DNA of 64,000 nt, from positions 186,001-250,000 of the forward strand of contig CAWKIA010000023.1 of the NCBI GenBank assembly GCA_963849635.1, read 5' to 3'. Below are positions 26,735 through 43,706 of the stretch, in pieces; position 1 is the stretch's first letter, and every line of letters begins with the position of its first letter. The notes beneath the pieces were generated by a model that saw nothing but the letters and a program-made list of their open reading frames with translations, searched no databases and was not told the origin of the DNA. Both the position numbers and the translations under genes were made by a program. The DNA comes from CAVRUD01 sp963849635. Its GTDB lineage: Bacteria > Chloroflexota > Chloroflexia > Thermomicrobiales > UBA6265.

Positions 26735-27319
26735 ATGGACATCGCCGCCGACGGCAAGATCCGCTGCTCCTGGTGCCTGGGGGCGCCGGAGTACATCACC
26801 TATCACGACACCGAGTGGGGCGTGCCCGTGCACGACGACCGCGAGCTCTTCGAACTGCTCATGTTGGAGGGGTTCCAGGCCGGGCTCTCCTGGCTGACCA
26901 TCCTCCGCAAGCGCGCCAGCTTCTTCGCTGCCTTCGATGGCTGGGATCCGGTCACGATCTCCTCCTACGGCCCCGACGACATCGCCCGGCTCCTCGCCGA
27001 CCCCGGCATCATCCGCAACCGGCTCAAGGTCGCCGGGACGGTCCGCAACGCCCAGGCGTTTCTCGACACCCAGTCCGAATGGGGCAGCTTCGACCGCTAC
27101 GTCTGGTCCTTCACCGGCGGCGAAACGCTCAGACGCGCCTCACGGCCGGAGAGCCTGGGCGAGATCCCGGCCACCACCCCGGAGTCCGATGCATTTTCGA
27201 AAGACCTGAAACGCCGCGGCTTTACCTTCGTCGGGTCAACCATCGTCTATGCCTTCATGCAGAGCGCCGGCCTCGTCGACGATCACGTCGCCGAATGCTT
27301 CCGCGCTTCTGGCGGCTAA
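26735..27319 (+). CDS. tag: DNA-3-methyladenine glycosylase I
   Basis: Removes 3-methyladenine from alkylated DNA, starting base excision repair. The 194-residue protein has the family's zinc site: Cys11 in IRCSWC, His in YHDTEWG, and His and Cys in DDHVAECF near the C-terminus. The helix-hairpin-helix-type core LMLEGFQAGLSWLTILRKR is well conserved. The ATG at 26735 follows AAGGAG; the upstream part of the open frame is a heptamer array and not coding. Size is normal. Confidence 0.93.
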   Translation: MDIAADGKIRCSWCLGAPEYITYHDTEWGVPVHDDRELFELLMLEGFQAGLSWLTILRKRASFFAAFDGWDPVTISSYGPDDIARLLADPGIIRNRLKVAGTVRNAQAFLDTQSEWGSFDRYVWSFTGGETLRRASRPESLGEIPATTPESDAFSKDLKRRGFTFVGSTIVYAFMQSAGLVDDHVAECFRASGG

Positions 27320-27343
27320 CCGCACCCAGCCTCCTCCGCGCGC

Positions 27344-27517
27344 CCGGTCCCGCAACGACCGGTAGTTGGTGAAAAGTGCCCCGTTGACACATTTCCCTGC
27401 CCCCTGCCCCCCTGACGCTCCCGGTCCCGCAACGACCGGTAGTTGGTGAAAAGTGCCCCGTTGACACATTTCCCTGCCCCCTGCCCCCCTGACGCTCCCG
27501 GTCCGGGAGCGTCAGGT
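27344..27517. repeat. Perfect 77-bp tandem duplication ending in a hairpin
   Basis: The 77-bp unit 27344-27420 is repeated exactly at 27421-27497. Each unit contains CCGGTCCCGCAACGACCGGT and TTGACACATTTCCC. After the second copy, CCTGACGCTCCCGG and CCGGGAGCGTCAGG form a perfect hairpin at 27489-27517. No coding content. The exact identity indicates a recent duplication or an assembly artefact. Confidence 0.9.
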
Positions 27518-28033
27518 GCTTAATTCGGACGCCATCCGCCAGACGCCGGACGACCGCCTCCACCCCGCCGGCCAATTTCGCTTGCCAATGAGGTATGCTG
27601 TGCACAGGTTCCCAACCTGTGCCCGCCATCGCCGTCGGCCCAGCCGGCGAGTTCTGCGGCGATCGACGCGCGATCAAGGGCGGCGAGTCCTCCGGATGGC
27701 CTCGTCAAGGCAAAGAGAGATCGAAAACAACCCTATTTTGGGTACGAACGGGTATGGACACCCCACGTACGAGGTTCTATGATCTGCGATGTATCGGCGT
27801 GTGCCGAGTTGTCGTCGTTTGCGCGCGGTCGAAATCACGTGCCGAGATTTGGGGGGAAACCCCCGATCAAGACGTCCATCCGATGACCTCGGGCATGGGC
27901 GGGAAGACGGTAGGAGGTCGACCAGCTGGACGACCGTAACAATCTCCGGTCAACTCTCCTTCAATTAGGTACAACGGTGCGGCGATGTATGGCAGTCAAG
28001 ACTGGTTGGCTGTCGGAAACGGAAGGGGCGCAA
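27518..28033 (+). promoter_or_regulatory. Upstream region of the giant repeat protein gene
   Basis: About 500 bp, less G+C-rich than its surroundings, with no convincing gene (a 114-residue frame at 27595 has no family signal). It holds a stable hairpin GGGGGGAAACCCCC at 27851-27864 and GGTCGACCAGCTGGACGACC near 27917. It probably contains the promoter and 5' leader of the giant gene. Confidence 0.4.
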
Positions 28034-35636
<7,603 letters not shown>

Positions 35637-35660
35637 CCACTAGGACAACCACTGCTCGAA

Positions 35661-35704
35661 CATGAAGACGGCCCCCGGTCTCACGACCGGGGGCCGTCTT
35701 CATG
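35661..35704. terminator. Bidirectional terminator after the giant gene
   Basis: CATGAAGACGGCCCCCGGTC and GACCGGGGGCCGTCTTCATG are perfect 20-bp inverted arms around TCAC. It lies between the convergent giant gene and the GrpB-family gene and can serve both directions. Confidence 0.9.
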
Positions 35705-35713
35705 TCAATCAAC

Positions 35714-36283
35714 CTATCGACCTAACGCCATCACCCGCCTGATAAACGGATCCTTACCATCGTTATACTCGTTACTATCACGCACACCCTGCTCCAGCAC
35801 CCGGCGCTTGATCCTGACATACTCCGCCACCAGCTCCGGCTCTGACCGCAGCGTGTCGCGGAAGTGAATCTGATCAATCGCCTCCGCTGCGCTCGCCGAA
35901 ATCACATGGACATGCAGGCGAAACGTCTCGCCGTCATGTTCGATCGACCCAATGCGCACCGGCCGATCCTCAGGATGAGCATTCGGGCCAGTGTGGCGCT
36001 GAAAGCCCATCGCATCGAGCACTTGGCGCGCATCGTCCAGGCCACCCTGCTCGTACAAGAGCATCAGGTCGACGACACCCTTGCCGTCGCAACCCGGAAT
36101 CGCCGAGCTACCAACATGCTCGACCACCGCTCCCGGCGACCGCTCCTGGATCAGCCGGATGACCCTGGACGCAACCTCCGGAAGCCGCGGGTCGTAGGGG
36201 CGAAAGGCATCCGTCGGATCGCTGTACTGGATATAGCGGTACGTCCCGATGACCCCACCGTCGGCAGAGAGTTCACCATCCAT
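35714..36283 (-). CDS. GrpB family protein (UPF0157, nucleotidyltransferase fold)
   Basis: About 190 residues. VVEHVGSSAIPGCDGKGVVDLMLLY is the family hallmark, with G-S-S and D-x-x-x-D in the nucleotidyltransferase-like core. The C-terminal KRRVLEQGVRDSNEYNDGKD ends in the typical Y-x-x-x-K pattern. Biochemical role of GrpB proteins is poorly known. The ATG at 36281-36283 with AGGAG upstream is preferred over a start 30 nt earlier. It follows the FAH-family gene by 63 bp on the same strand. Confidence 0.85.
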   Translation of the reverse strand: MDGELSADGGVIGTYRYIQYSDPTDAFRPYDPRLPEVASRVIRLIQERSPGAVVEHVGSSAIPGCDGKGVVDLMLLYEQGGLDDARQVLDAMGFQRHTGPNAHPEDRPVRIGSIEHDGETFRLHVHVISASAAEAIDQIHFRDTLRSEPELVAEYVRIKRRVLEQGVRDSNEYNDGKDPFIRRVMALGR

Positions 36284-36346
36284 CAAATCACAGCTCCTGA
36301 TCGCTCTGACCATGCCGAACGGAAAAGATCGGCACAGTGTGATCGA

Positions 36347-37255
36347 TCAGGCGACGGGATTCACGATCTTGCCCAGACGCTCAATCTCTCCCTCAACCAC
36401 ATCTCCCGGTCGCAAGTAGGTCTGAGTCGTCTCGCCAACGCCGCCGGGCGTCCCCATACAGATCAGATCCCCCGGCTCCAGGGTGATAAACCCCGAAATC
36501 CACGCAATCGCCTCCGGCACCGTGAAGATCATCTCCCCGGCTGACGAGTGCTGCTTCAGCGTTCCATTGACCCGCAGTGCCATCTCCAATCCAGTCGGAT
36601 CGGGAATCTCATCCCGGGTCACCAAATACGGCCCAACCACCGCGAACGAGTCGCACCACTTGCCCACCAGCCAGTCGAAAAAGTCGTCCATCGGCCGGGT
36701 CTTCCGGTGCTCAATCCCCTTCAAGTGGCGAGCGGAGATATCGTTGAAGACCAGATAGCCACCGACATACCCGTCGGCATCCGCCAGCGAAATATCCCGC
36801 CCGCGCTTGCCGATTACCGCGGCGATCTCGATCTCGTAATCGACCGTTTCGGAAACGGGCGGAATCTTGATCGCCTCTCCTGTCCCAATAATCGCGGTTG
36901 ATGGCTTGATAAAAAACCTGGGCGTAACTTCCGCCTTGTTGACGCCTTGCCCACCGCCCTCAGTCAGGTGTGACTGGTAGTTGCCGGCCAGACAGAGCAG
37001 TTTCCCGGGCTTCGGAATCGCCGGACCCAGCGCCGACTCGTCGAGCACGCTCGACTCAACCGTACCTGCCTGCGCACCGGCCTCGATCTGACGCAGGACC
37101 TCCGTGGCTCTACCTTCCAACGCGAGAACGTCAAGAATGTCGGCGCCAAGAGCGACGCCCAGGGCGGCTCCAGCCCGTTCAAGATCGACCAGCCTGTCCC
37201 CGGTCACTAAACCGGCCCGAAACGCCCCGTCCGCCTTGTAGCTCACCAGTCGCAT
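36347..37255 (-). CDS. Fumarylacetoacetate hydrolase (FAH) family protein
   Basis: 302 residues. Opens MRLVSYKADGAFRAGLVTGD, then LLCLAGNYQSHLTEGG, the metal-binding D-x-E-x-E in DYEIEIAAVIGKRGRDIS, YLVFNDISARHL, and ICMGTPGGVGETTQTYLRPG. These enzymes are Mg-dependent hydrolases, decarboxylases or isomerases in aromatic and sugar-acid catabolism (for example 2-keto-3-deoxy acid hydratases). It sits next to two Gfo/Idh dehydrogenases and an ABC importer, so a role late in a sugar or sugar-acid pathway is likely. GGGAGGGAG precedes the ATG at 37255. Confidence 0.88.
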   Translation of the reverse strand: MRLVSYKADGAFRAGLVTGDRLVDLERAGAALGVALGADILDVLALEGRATEVLRQIEAGAQAGTVESSVLDESALGPAIPKPGKLLCLAGNYQSHLTEGGGQGVNKAEVTPRFFIKPSTAIIGTGEAIKIPPVSETVDYEIEIAAVIGKRGRDISLADADGYVGGYLVFNDISARHLKGIEHRKTRPMDDFFDWLVGKWCDSFAVVGPYLVTRDEIPDPTGLEMALRVNGTLKQHSSAGEMIFTVPEAIAWISGFITLEPGDLICMGTPGGVGETTQTYLRPGDVVEGEIERLGKIVNPVA

Positions 37256-37274
37256 AGCATCACTCCCTCCCGGC

Positions 37275-38327
37275 TCACAACCGGACGACCCCGCCGGTGC
37301 GGGCCGACTCATACGCCGCCTCAATCACGTCCAGAACCGTGATTGCCTGTTCGATGGTATACGCCGGCGCATCATGCCCACCGATCGCATCGACAAAGTT
37401 GCTCATCGCCAGCAAGGCCGCATGCCCATATCCACCCGGCGACGGCGTTGCAAACCGCTCCATTTCCCAGGGAGACTTCGACCGGGCCCCAACAGTGCTA
37501 TATGAGCGCGCGACATCTGTCGCGCTGTTCCACCGCACCCAGCCATTCTGGCCATAGATGGCTGGCTCCGGTGCATCATCCCCAAACGGCGAAGGCTCGG
37601 CGGTCGGGAGCAGATACCCGTAATTGAGTGAGGCCAACCACCCGCCCGGGAAGCGCAACCCAACCGCCGCCACGTCCTCGACATCCACGGCGGCTTCCCC
37701 AGAATTCGCGGTCAGGGCCGTCACTGTCTCAGGTCGCTGCCCGACGATGTGAAGGAGCAGATCAACCATGTGGCAACCAAGCCAGTGAAAGATCCCGCCG
37801 CCGCTGACCGCATCATCGAAGAGGTAGCCGTACGGACCGTCCGGCTTGCGCCACTTGATGGTCGTCGTCGCCGTCGTCATGTGCGCAAACGTCAACGGAC
37901 CGAGCACACCCTCTTGAACCAACCGCCGGGCATAGGCCGTCGTCGGGTAGAACCGCGACTGATACCCAAGAGTAACGATCAGCCCCTTCTCGGCAACCAT
38001 CTCCGCGACCGGCCGCAGATCGGCGGCCCGCCGCGCGGTCGGTTTCTCGATCCAGAGATGGATCCCGGCGCCGGCCAGAGCCTCAAGGGTCGCACCCATC
38101 TCATTGTTCCGCAGCATCACCTGGGCCGCGTCGAACTGCACGCCATTGAGTAGGTCATCCAGCGAGCGGAAGACCGGCACACCATCGAAACCCGGCAGGC
38201 TCGTCCGCGGGTCCTCCGGCCGCGCCAGAAATCCTACAACCTCGATCCGATCGCGCATCAGCCCCAACGTACCGCGGTATGCCTCCGCGTGCATGTGTTC
38301 GACCCCGAGCTGAACCATTCGGATCAT
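37275..38327 (-). CDS. Gfo/Idh/MocA family NAD(P)-dependent oxidoreductase 1
   Basis: About 350 residues. The N-terminal Rossmann part is slightly unusual (IRMVQLGVEHMHAEAYRGTL rather than a clear G-x-G-x-x-G). The family EKP motif is intact (GIHLWIEKPTARRAADL), as is SRFYPTTAYARRLVQEGVLG. These enzymes oxidise or reduce sugars, inositols or related polyols. The ATG at 38327 has GAGGAGG upstream. Its stop is 19 bp from the FAH gene, and the second Gfo/Idh gene lies 39 bp upstream, so all three look like one operon. Confidence 0.85.
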   Translation of the reverse strand: MIRMVQLGVEHMHAEAYRGTLGLMRDRIEVVGFLARPEDPRTSLPGFDGVPVFRSLDDLLNGVQFDAAQVMLRNNEMGATLEALAGAGIHLWIEKPTARRAADLRPVAEMVAEKGLIVTLGYQSRFYPTTAYARRLVQEGVLGPLTFAHMTTATTTIKWRKPDGPYGYLFDDAVSGGGIFHWLGCHMVDLLLHIVGQRPETVTALTANSGEAAVDVEDVAAVGLRFPGGWLASLNYGYLLPTAEPSPFGDDAPEPAIYGQNGWVRWNSATDVARSYSTVGARSKSPWEMERFATPSPGGYGHAALLAMSNFVDAIGGHDAPAYTIEQAITVLDVIEAAYESARTGGVVRL

Positions 38328-38366
38328 CCCGGCCACCTCCTCGTGAATTCCAACGTGGAACGCATC

Positions 38367-39416
38367 CTATCGAATCTCGACCAGGCGACCGCCCTGGGCG
38401 CTGGAGGCGAGGATGCCGTCGATAATGGCGACCGTATCCCGCGCATCGCGCGCATCGGACCGAGTCTTACCCCCATGGCGCAGGCAGTGGATCAGATCCT
38501 CATAGGCACCCTGCAGGGCACCCGTCATCACCATGCTGGCCGGGAAGGGGCGCTGTACCAGTTCGCCGGTCTCCTGATCCAGCGTCCAGAACTCGGTGAC
38601 AGCCGGATTGATCCTGATCCGCCCAGCGGTTCCCAGCACATCCCACTCGGTGTGCCCGATCTTGCCCTTGGTGCCGTTGTACAGGCCGCGCACCCCATTG
38701 GCGAACTCGATATAGGCCGTGGCGCCCGGCTCGGAGGAGGGGTCGCGTCCACCGTCGCCACGGTACGCGGTGAAATCGTCAAATCCGGGCTCCAAACAGC
38801 CAAAAACCCGTACCGGAGAGGCGCCGGCATACCAGCGCATCAGGTCGAGGATGTGGGTACCGTTGCGAAAGAGCATCGCCCGCTCGCCATGGAGCGTACC
38901 CGTCACCGTGAGTACCTCCCCGATCCTGCCGGCGTCAATCAGCTCTTTGACCCGGCCGTAGAATGGGTCCCAGCGCCGGGTGTGCTCGACCGCGACGACT
39001 GTCCCCGCCTTCTCGATCGCAGCGATCATCCGGTCGGCATCATCCAGCGTCGTCGCCAGCGGTTTCTCGCACATGATCGCCGGAATGCCTCGCTCAGCAG
39101 CAGCAATCACCAGATCAGCGTGCTTGTCATCCGGTGTGCATACCCCGAGGACATCGATCTCCTCCGACGTCAGCATCTCGCTGGCGTCGTTGTACACCCG
39201 GAGGTCAGGCCAGGTAGCACCCCACTGATCGACAAACCGAGACGTTGCCTCAGGCAGGAGATCGCAGACTGCCGCAAGCGTCACCCCAGGAATCCGGGCT
39301 AGCGCCGACGCGTGAGAATAGGGCAAGGGATGCCGTCCACCCGCCAAACTTGGCGTCATCGGTGCACTCGTAATAGCGGACAGCCCGATCAACGCACATC
39401 GCAACTCCGTCACCAT
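38367..39416 (-). CDS. Gfo/Idh/MocA family NAD(P)-dependent oxidoreductase 2
   Basis: About 349 residues. LRCALIGLSAITSAPMTPSL is followed by GVTLAAVCDLLPEATSRFVD, then IDVLGVCTPDDKHADLVIAA, the catalytic EKP region IPAIMCEKPLATTLDDADRM, and HTRRWDPFYGRVKELIDAGR. The sequence is full length. The ATG at 39414-39416 has AGGGAGG upstream; the longer open frame would begin inside the family A repeat and is rejected. It likely works with its neighbour on a sugar imported by the adjacent ABC system. Confidence 0.87.
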   Translation of the reverse strand: MVTELRCALIGLSAITSAPMTPSLAGGRHPLPYSHASALARIPGVTLAAVCDLLPEATSRFVDQWGATWPDLRVYNDASEMLTSEEIDVLGVCTPDDKHADLVIAAAERGIPAIMCEKPLATTLDDADRMIAAIEKAGTVVAVEHTRRWDPFYGRVKELIDAGRIGEVLTVTGTLHGERAMLFRNGTHILDLMRWYAGASPVRVFGCLEPGFDDFTAYRGDGGRDPSSEPGATAYIEFANGVRGLYNGTKGKIGHTEWDVLGTAGRIRINPAVTEFWTLDQETGELVQRPFPASMVMTGALQGAYEDLIHCLRHGGKTRSDARDARDTVAIIDGILASSAQGGRLVEIR

Positions 39417-39429
39417 GTCCTCCCTAAGA

Positions 39430-39695
39430 CCTTCGAAAACGCCGGCGTTTGGCGCCCGGCGTTCGGCGTTCGGCGTTCGCCCGCCCCGACCCGTCATCCT
39501 GAGCTTGCGAAGGATCTTGGCCGCCGCGCGGCCTTTGCTGCCGACCCCGACAAATCGCATCATCCGAGAAGCCTCGCCTACTCGAACGAGCACGACAGGC
39601 GGTAAACCGCCAAGATCCTTCGCAAGCTCAGGATGACGGTAGGTAAGTGCGACGCTCCTCCTGAACGCCGAACGGCCGAACGCCGAACGCCGATA
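39430..39695. repeat. Family A copy 4 bracketed by inverted heptamer arrays
   Basis: GGCGTTC-type heptamers (GGCGTTT, GGCGCCC, GGCGTTC three times) at about 39441-39478, then family A copy 4 at 39492-39638 (GTCATCCTGAGCTTGCGAAG / CTTCGCAAGCTCAGGATGAC, inner hairpin GGCGGTAAACCGCC), then the reverse-complement array GAACGCC at 39661-39692. It separates the permease genes from the dehydrogenase genes. Confidence 0.85.
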
Positions 39696-40706
39696 TCACC
39701 GCTTGCCCTGACGCGGATTGAGCGCATCGGCGACGCCGTCGCCGAAGAAGTTGAAGCCGAGGATCAGCAGCGTCAGCACCGCTCCCGGGATGATCACCAG
39801 GTGCGGGTAGTAGCGCCATTGGTCCAGGTTGGCGTTGATCATCTGGCCCCAGGAGGGTGTCGGCGGCTGGATGCCAACCCCCAGGTAGCTCAGGGCCGAT
39901 TCAGCCAGGATCGCGTTGCCGTAGTTGACGCTGACGGCAACGATGATCGGCGCGATCGAATTCGGCAGGATGTGGCGCATGAGGATCGTCGGGGTCGCCG
40001 CGCCCATCGATCTGGCTGCCTCGACGAACTCGCGCTCGCGCAAGGAGAGCACCTGGGAGCGAATCAGGCGGGCATAGCTAGACCAGCTGACGGCGGCAAG
40101 CGCCCCGAAGACGACGATGAAATCGACCGCCTCGCGGTTGGCGAAGAACCCGATTCCCGTCGCCTCACTCAGATCCTCCATCCGGTCCGCGACCGGTGGC
40201 CGCAGCGTGGCATTGAGAAAGGCGGCCAGGAGGAACGGCGGAAACGCCTGCAGCAGGTCCGCAAGGCGCATCAGGGAACTGTCGACCCAGCCGCCCAGAT
40301 ACGCGCTGACCAACCCGATCGCGGTGCCCAGCCCGGCCGAGATCAACGTCACCAGTGTAGCGACGAGTAAAGCCGTCCGCGCTCCGGCCAGAATGCGGCT
40401 GAACAAATCCCGCCCGATTTCGTCCGTACCGAACCAGTGATCGCGACTCGGCGATTCCGAGATTCGCATCAGGTCCTGGAAGAGCGCGTCTTGCGGAGCC
40501 AGGGCATCGCCGAAGGCCGCCAGAAAGACGAAGAGCAGGACGATGATGCCGCCGAATACTCCCATCCGGTTCGCCAGCAGCCGGCCGAGCGCGGACCGCC
40601 ACGGTCCACGCACCCGGTATGACCGTTCTAACGGCATCACCGCCCCGGCGAGGTGTCCCATGGTGCGGACTGAATCTACTCTCGCTTCGCTCGCTCGCTC
40701 AGTCAT
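39696..40706 (-). CDS. ABC transporter permease, DppC/OppC type
   Basis: 336 residues. It has a cytoplasmic N-terminus, a first helix GVFGGIIVLLFVFLAAFGDA, then HWFGTDEIGRDLFSRILAGA, the OppC hallmark, and the EAA loop EFVEAARSMGAATPTILMRH that contacts the ATPase. About six membrane helices. With the paired permease and the binding protein it forms a peptide/nickel/sugar-type (family 5) importer. The ATG at 40706 lies 8 bases inside the upstream permease gene, a tight translational coupling. No ATPase genes are in the window. Confidence 0.9.
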   Translation of the reverse strand: MTERASEARVDSVRTMGHLAGAVMPLERSYRVRGPWRSALGRLLANRMGVFGGIIVLLFVFLAAFGDALAPQDALFQDLMRISESPSRDHWFGTDEIGRDLFSRILAGARTALLVATLVTLISAGLGTAIGLVSAYLGGWVDSSLMRLADLLQAFPPFLLAAFLNATLRPPVADRMEDLSEATGIGFFANREAVDFIVVFGALAAVSWSSYARLIRSQVLSLREREFVEAARSMGAATPTILMRHILPNSIAPIIVAVSVNYGNAILAESALSYLGVGIQPPTPSWGQMINANLDQWRYYPHLVIIPGAVLTLLILGFNFFGDGVADALNPRQGKR

Positions 40707-41637
40707 GGCCCAATCGCACCCGGGGATCGAGTACTCCATAGATGACATCGACGACGAGATTCATGACCATGATCCACACGGCACTGACCAGCGTCGCCCC
40801 TGTCAGGAGCGGGTAGTCGCTGGTCCGGATCGCCGAAAAGAAGAGCTGGCCAAGGCCAGGGATCGCAAAGGCGCTCTCGACGAAGATCGAACCACCGAGC
40901 AGGTAGCCGAGCGTCAGGCCCAGGCTCGTCACCGCCGGCGCGAGGGAGTTGCGCAGGACGTGGACCACGAGGATGTGCCACTCCCGCAGCCCCTTGGCCC
41001 TGGCCGTCCGCACGTAGTCCTGGCTGAGCACATCGACCACGCTCGACCGCGTCTGCCGGATCACGCTCAGCAGGGGGCCGGCGCTGATGATCGATGCCGC
41101 AACCAGCGTCTGAATACTGAAGAACCCGTGCCACCCAGTGGGAGTGGAGATCAAATCCAACTTCAGCACAAGGAGCACCATGACCACGGGCGCTAACACG
41201 AACGCGGGCACACTGTGGAGCAGCACCCCGAAGACCCCGATCGTCGCGTCGGGCCAGCGATGGTGCCAGAGTGCCGCCACAATCCCAAGGCCAATCCCGA
41301 ATACGCCGATGAGCACGATCGAGGCAAGCGTAAGCTGCGCGCTGACTGGCAGCGCATTTCCGATCAACTCCCCGACACTCACCCGCTGGATATACGATCG
41401 CCCGAAGTCGCCCTGCAGCGCGTGCCAGAGGTAGTCGCCGAACTGAACAATTAGAGGACGGTCCAACCCGTACTGATGGCGCAGGCTCTCGTAGACCTCG
41501 TTGCTCGTCCAGTTCTCCCCCATGATCAGCCGGATCGGATCACCCGGCCCGTAGTAGCTGAGCACGAAGGTGACAAACGAGAGGAAGAGCAGCATCGGGA
41601 TGAAGACCAGCAACCGCCGGATGACGAAGACGAGCAT
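40699..41637 (-). CDS. ABC transporter permease, DppB/OppB type
   Basis: 312 residues. Begins VFVIRRLLVFIPMLLFLSFV, the typical OppB first helix. GEnWTSNEVYESLRHQYGLD-like sequence follows, then DFGRSYIQRVSVGELI, and the EAA loop YVRTARAKGLREWHILVVHV near the C-terminus. About six helices. It is co-transcribed with the OppC-type gene (overlap) and downstream of the binding-protein gene, from which it is separated by a GTCCCC hairpin array. Confidence 0.9.
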   Translation of the reverse strand: MLVFVIRRLLVFIPMLLFLSFVTFVLSYYGPGDPIRLIMGENWTSNEVYESLRHQYGLDRPLIVQFGDYLWHALQGDFGRSYIQRVSVGELIGNALPVSAQLTLASIVLIGVFGIGLGIVAALWHHRWPDATIGVFGVLLHSVPAFVLAPVVMVLLVLKLDLISTPTGWHGFFSIQTLVAASIISAGPLLSVIRQTRSSVVDVLSQDYVRTARAKGLREWHILVVHVLRNSLAPAVTSLGLTLGYLLGGSIFVESAFAIPGLGQLFFSAIRTSDYPLLTGATLVSAVWIMVMNLVVDVIYGVLDPRVRLGHD

Positions 41638-41654
41638 CGCGTCGCTCCGCTACG

Positions 41655-41829
41655 AGGGGGACAAGGCTGACGCCGTGCGGGGACAGGCTTGCGGCTGAGG
41701 GGGACAGCCCTGCGGGCTGAGGCGGAGAGGGAGAGAGACACGATCGCTGTCCTACTCCCTCACGGCGTCAGCCGTGTCCCCCTCAAGGCTTTAGCCTTGT
41801 CCCCCTCAGCGCCGCAGCGCTGTCCCCCT
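41655..41829. repeat. Two convergent GTCCCC-linked hairpin arrays
   Basis: On the right: ACGGCGTCAGCCGT, AAGGCTTTAGCCTT and AGCGCCGCAGCGCT, each followed by GTCCCCCTC, with a period of about 23 nt. On the left, in the opposite orientation: ACGGCGTCAGCCTT, AGCCGCAAGCCT and AGCCCGCAGGGCT, each followed by GTCCCC. The linker is constant while the hairpin arms change and stay complementary. It lies between the binding-protein and permease genes. Confidence 0.85.
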
Positions 41830-43597
41830 CTATTCCGCCGCGATGTACATCTTGTGGATGCTGTGCCAGATGCGGCCCATGGCAACCTTCATGCCGCGGA
41901 CCTGGGGCTTGAAGAACCAGGTCGAGGTGCCACGGAACGGCGCCAGGAAGACGGCGTCCTGGGAGATCGTCTGGTCGATCTGTTCGTAGAGGCCGCAGCG
42001 GGCGGCCTCGTCGGTCTCGGCGTCTGCCTGGGCGATCAGGTCGTCCAGGGCGGATTGGAGTAGCCGGTGATGTTGGCGCTGGAGCCGGTCTTGGCGACGT
42101 TGGAGATGTAGGACGGGTCCAGGAAGGCGGCGCCGAAGCTCAGGCGGAAGATCGCCGCCGCCCTCGGTCGCGTTGATGAAGTCGACCTGCTCCTGGACGC
42201 TGTTGAAGACCTGGCGGACCAATTCGACCTCGACGCCCAGGTTCTGCTGGAGTTGCTGCTGGATCACGGTCGCTACTCGACCCCAGGTGCCCAGCGCGGT
42301 CGCGCCGCCCTGCTCCGAGATGATGATCGTGATCTTGGGCAGTGCGTCAACTCCGCCGTAGGTCGACTCTGCCAGGAGGGCCTTGGCCGCCTCGACATCG
42401 TAGGCCGGCTGCCACTGCTGGTCGCCGCCGCAGAGGAAACCGGGGCGGAGGATGCGCGGCTGGGCCGGGTAGATCCCGTTCAGGCCGGCGACCGAGATCG
42501 CGTTGAGATCAAGCGAACTGGCAAATGCCTGGCGGACCTTGACGTCCTCGAACGGTGGCTTGAAGGTGGCAAAGCCGAAGTACCAGGTCGCGTCGGCCGT
42601 CTCCCAGTAGAGTTCCTCGGCCCGGTCGCCGTCCGGCTTGGTCGCCTGGGCGAACTCGGCCGGCTGGCAGACCATGCCGTCGATCTCGTCGTTGTCATAC
42701 TGCACCAGTTGGGTCTGCGGATCGGCGACGAGGGCAATCTCGATCCGGCTGAGCTTGGCCGGATCGCGGAACCAGTGCTCGTTGCGTTCCAGGGTCATGG
42801 TTGCCTGGTCGCCGGGTGTGAACTCGGTCACCTTGAAGAAGCCCGAGGTCACCGGCGTGCGCCACCACTCCTCGCCGCCGCTCGTCACGTTGTCCGGCTT
42901 GAGAATGCAGACCGTGAGGTGGCCGGCCAGCGCGGGGAAGTAGGGAACCGGCCGAGGTGAGGGTGAACTCGACCGTCTGCGGATCCTTGACGACGACGCC
43001 CGAGAGGGTCGTCGTGGCGCCGTCCCGCACCTCCTGATAGCCTGCTATCTTGCCGGTCGAGATATCGGCGCCGACAGAGAGCGACAGGGGGTTGGCGATC
43101 CAATCGTAGGTCCACTTCACCTCTTCGGCTGTGATCGGGGTGCCATCGGAGAACATGGCGTTGGGGTTGAGCGTGAAGGTCCAGACGGTCGCGTCCGGCG
43201 AGCTTTCCCAGCTATCCGCGATACCCGGCACCAGGGTGCCATCGGTTTCGACCCGGGTGAGGCCCTGGTAGACCATCATCTGGAGTTGCCAGAGGTCACC
43301 GCCATAGGTCGGCGGGTCCATCCGGAACGGGGATGGGGTCACCATCCGCAGCACCTGCTGATCGTCCGGGGCGGGGGTGCCGTCCGCCCGCGGTGCGCTG
43401 GGCTCCGGCGCCGCATCCTGGGCGAACGCGGAGCGAGCTGGGCGTGAGGCAAGAGCGGCCGCGACCGCGCTCGCGCCAAGCCCCATCGCCGCCGCCCGGC
43501 GCATGAACGTCCGCCGATCGATCAAGCCCGACAGAAATGCCCCGGTAAGCATCGTCCCGTCGTCGCGCCGGTATGCCGAAGTTGCCGACGTTGCCAT
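41830..43597 (-). CDS. ABC transporter substrate-binding protein, family 5 (DppA/OppA type), frameshifted
   Basis: Captures the substrate outside the cell for the two permeases. The N-terminus has a Tat-like signal (DRRTFMRRAAAMGLGASAVA then AAALASRPARSAFAQ). Family 5 features: DPPTYGGDLWQLQMMVYQGL, GTLVPGIADSWESSPDATVW, FSDGTPITAEEVKWTYDWIA, GFFKVTEFTPGDQATMTLER. The frame changes near 42930 and 42160 (one extra base each) and near 42063 (one missing base); between the last two the correct reading is IFRLSFGAAFLDPSYISNVA. ATG at 43597 with GGGAGGTT upstream. Substrate unclear: peptides or, given neighbours, oligosaccharides. Confidence 0.82.
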
Positions 43598-43706
43598 GTG
43601 GACCAACCTCCCGACGTGGCCGCTGGTGCGGCGGTTTGCCCCCGACGGCAACCCTTGCCGTCGCTTTCACGCATGGTGGTGCCCGAACCCTCCGCCGGCC
43701 GGCTAA

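Noticed and set aside
27851..27864. c-di-GMP or c-di-AMP riboswitch in the leader of the giant gene
   Set aside because: Only a GGGGG-GAAA-CCCCC hairpin is present. The other conserved segments of those riboswitches were not found.
27595..27939. 114-residue open frame before the giant gene
   Set aside because: It has no ribosome-binding site and no recognisable protein sequence. The region is better explained as promoter and leader.
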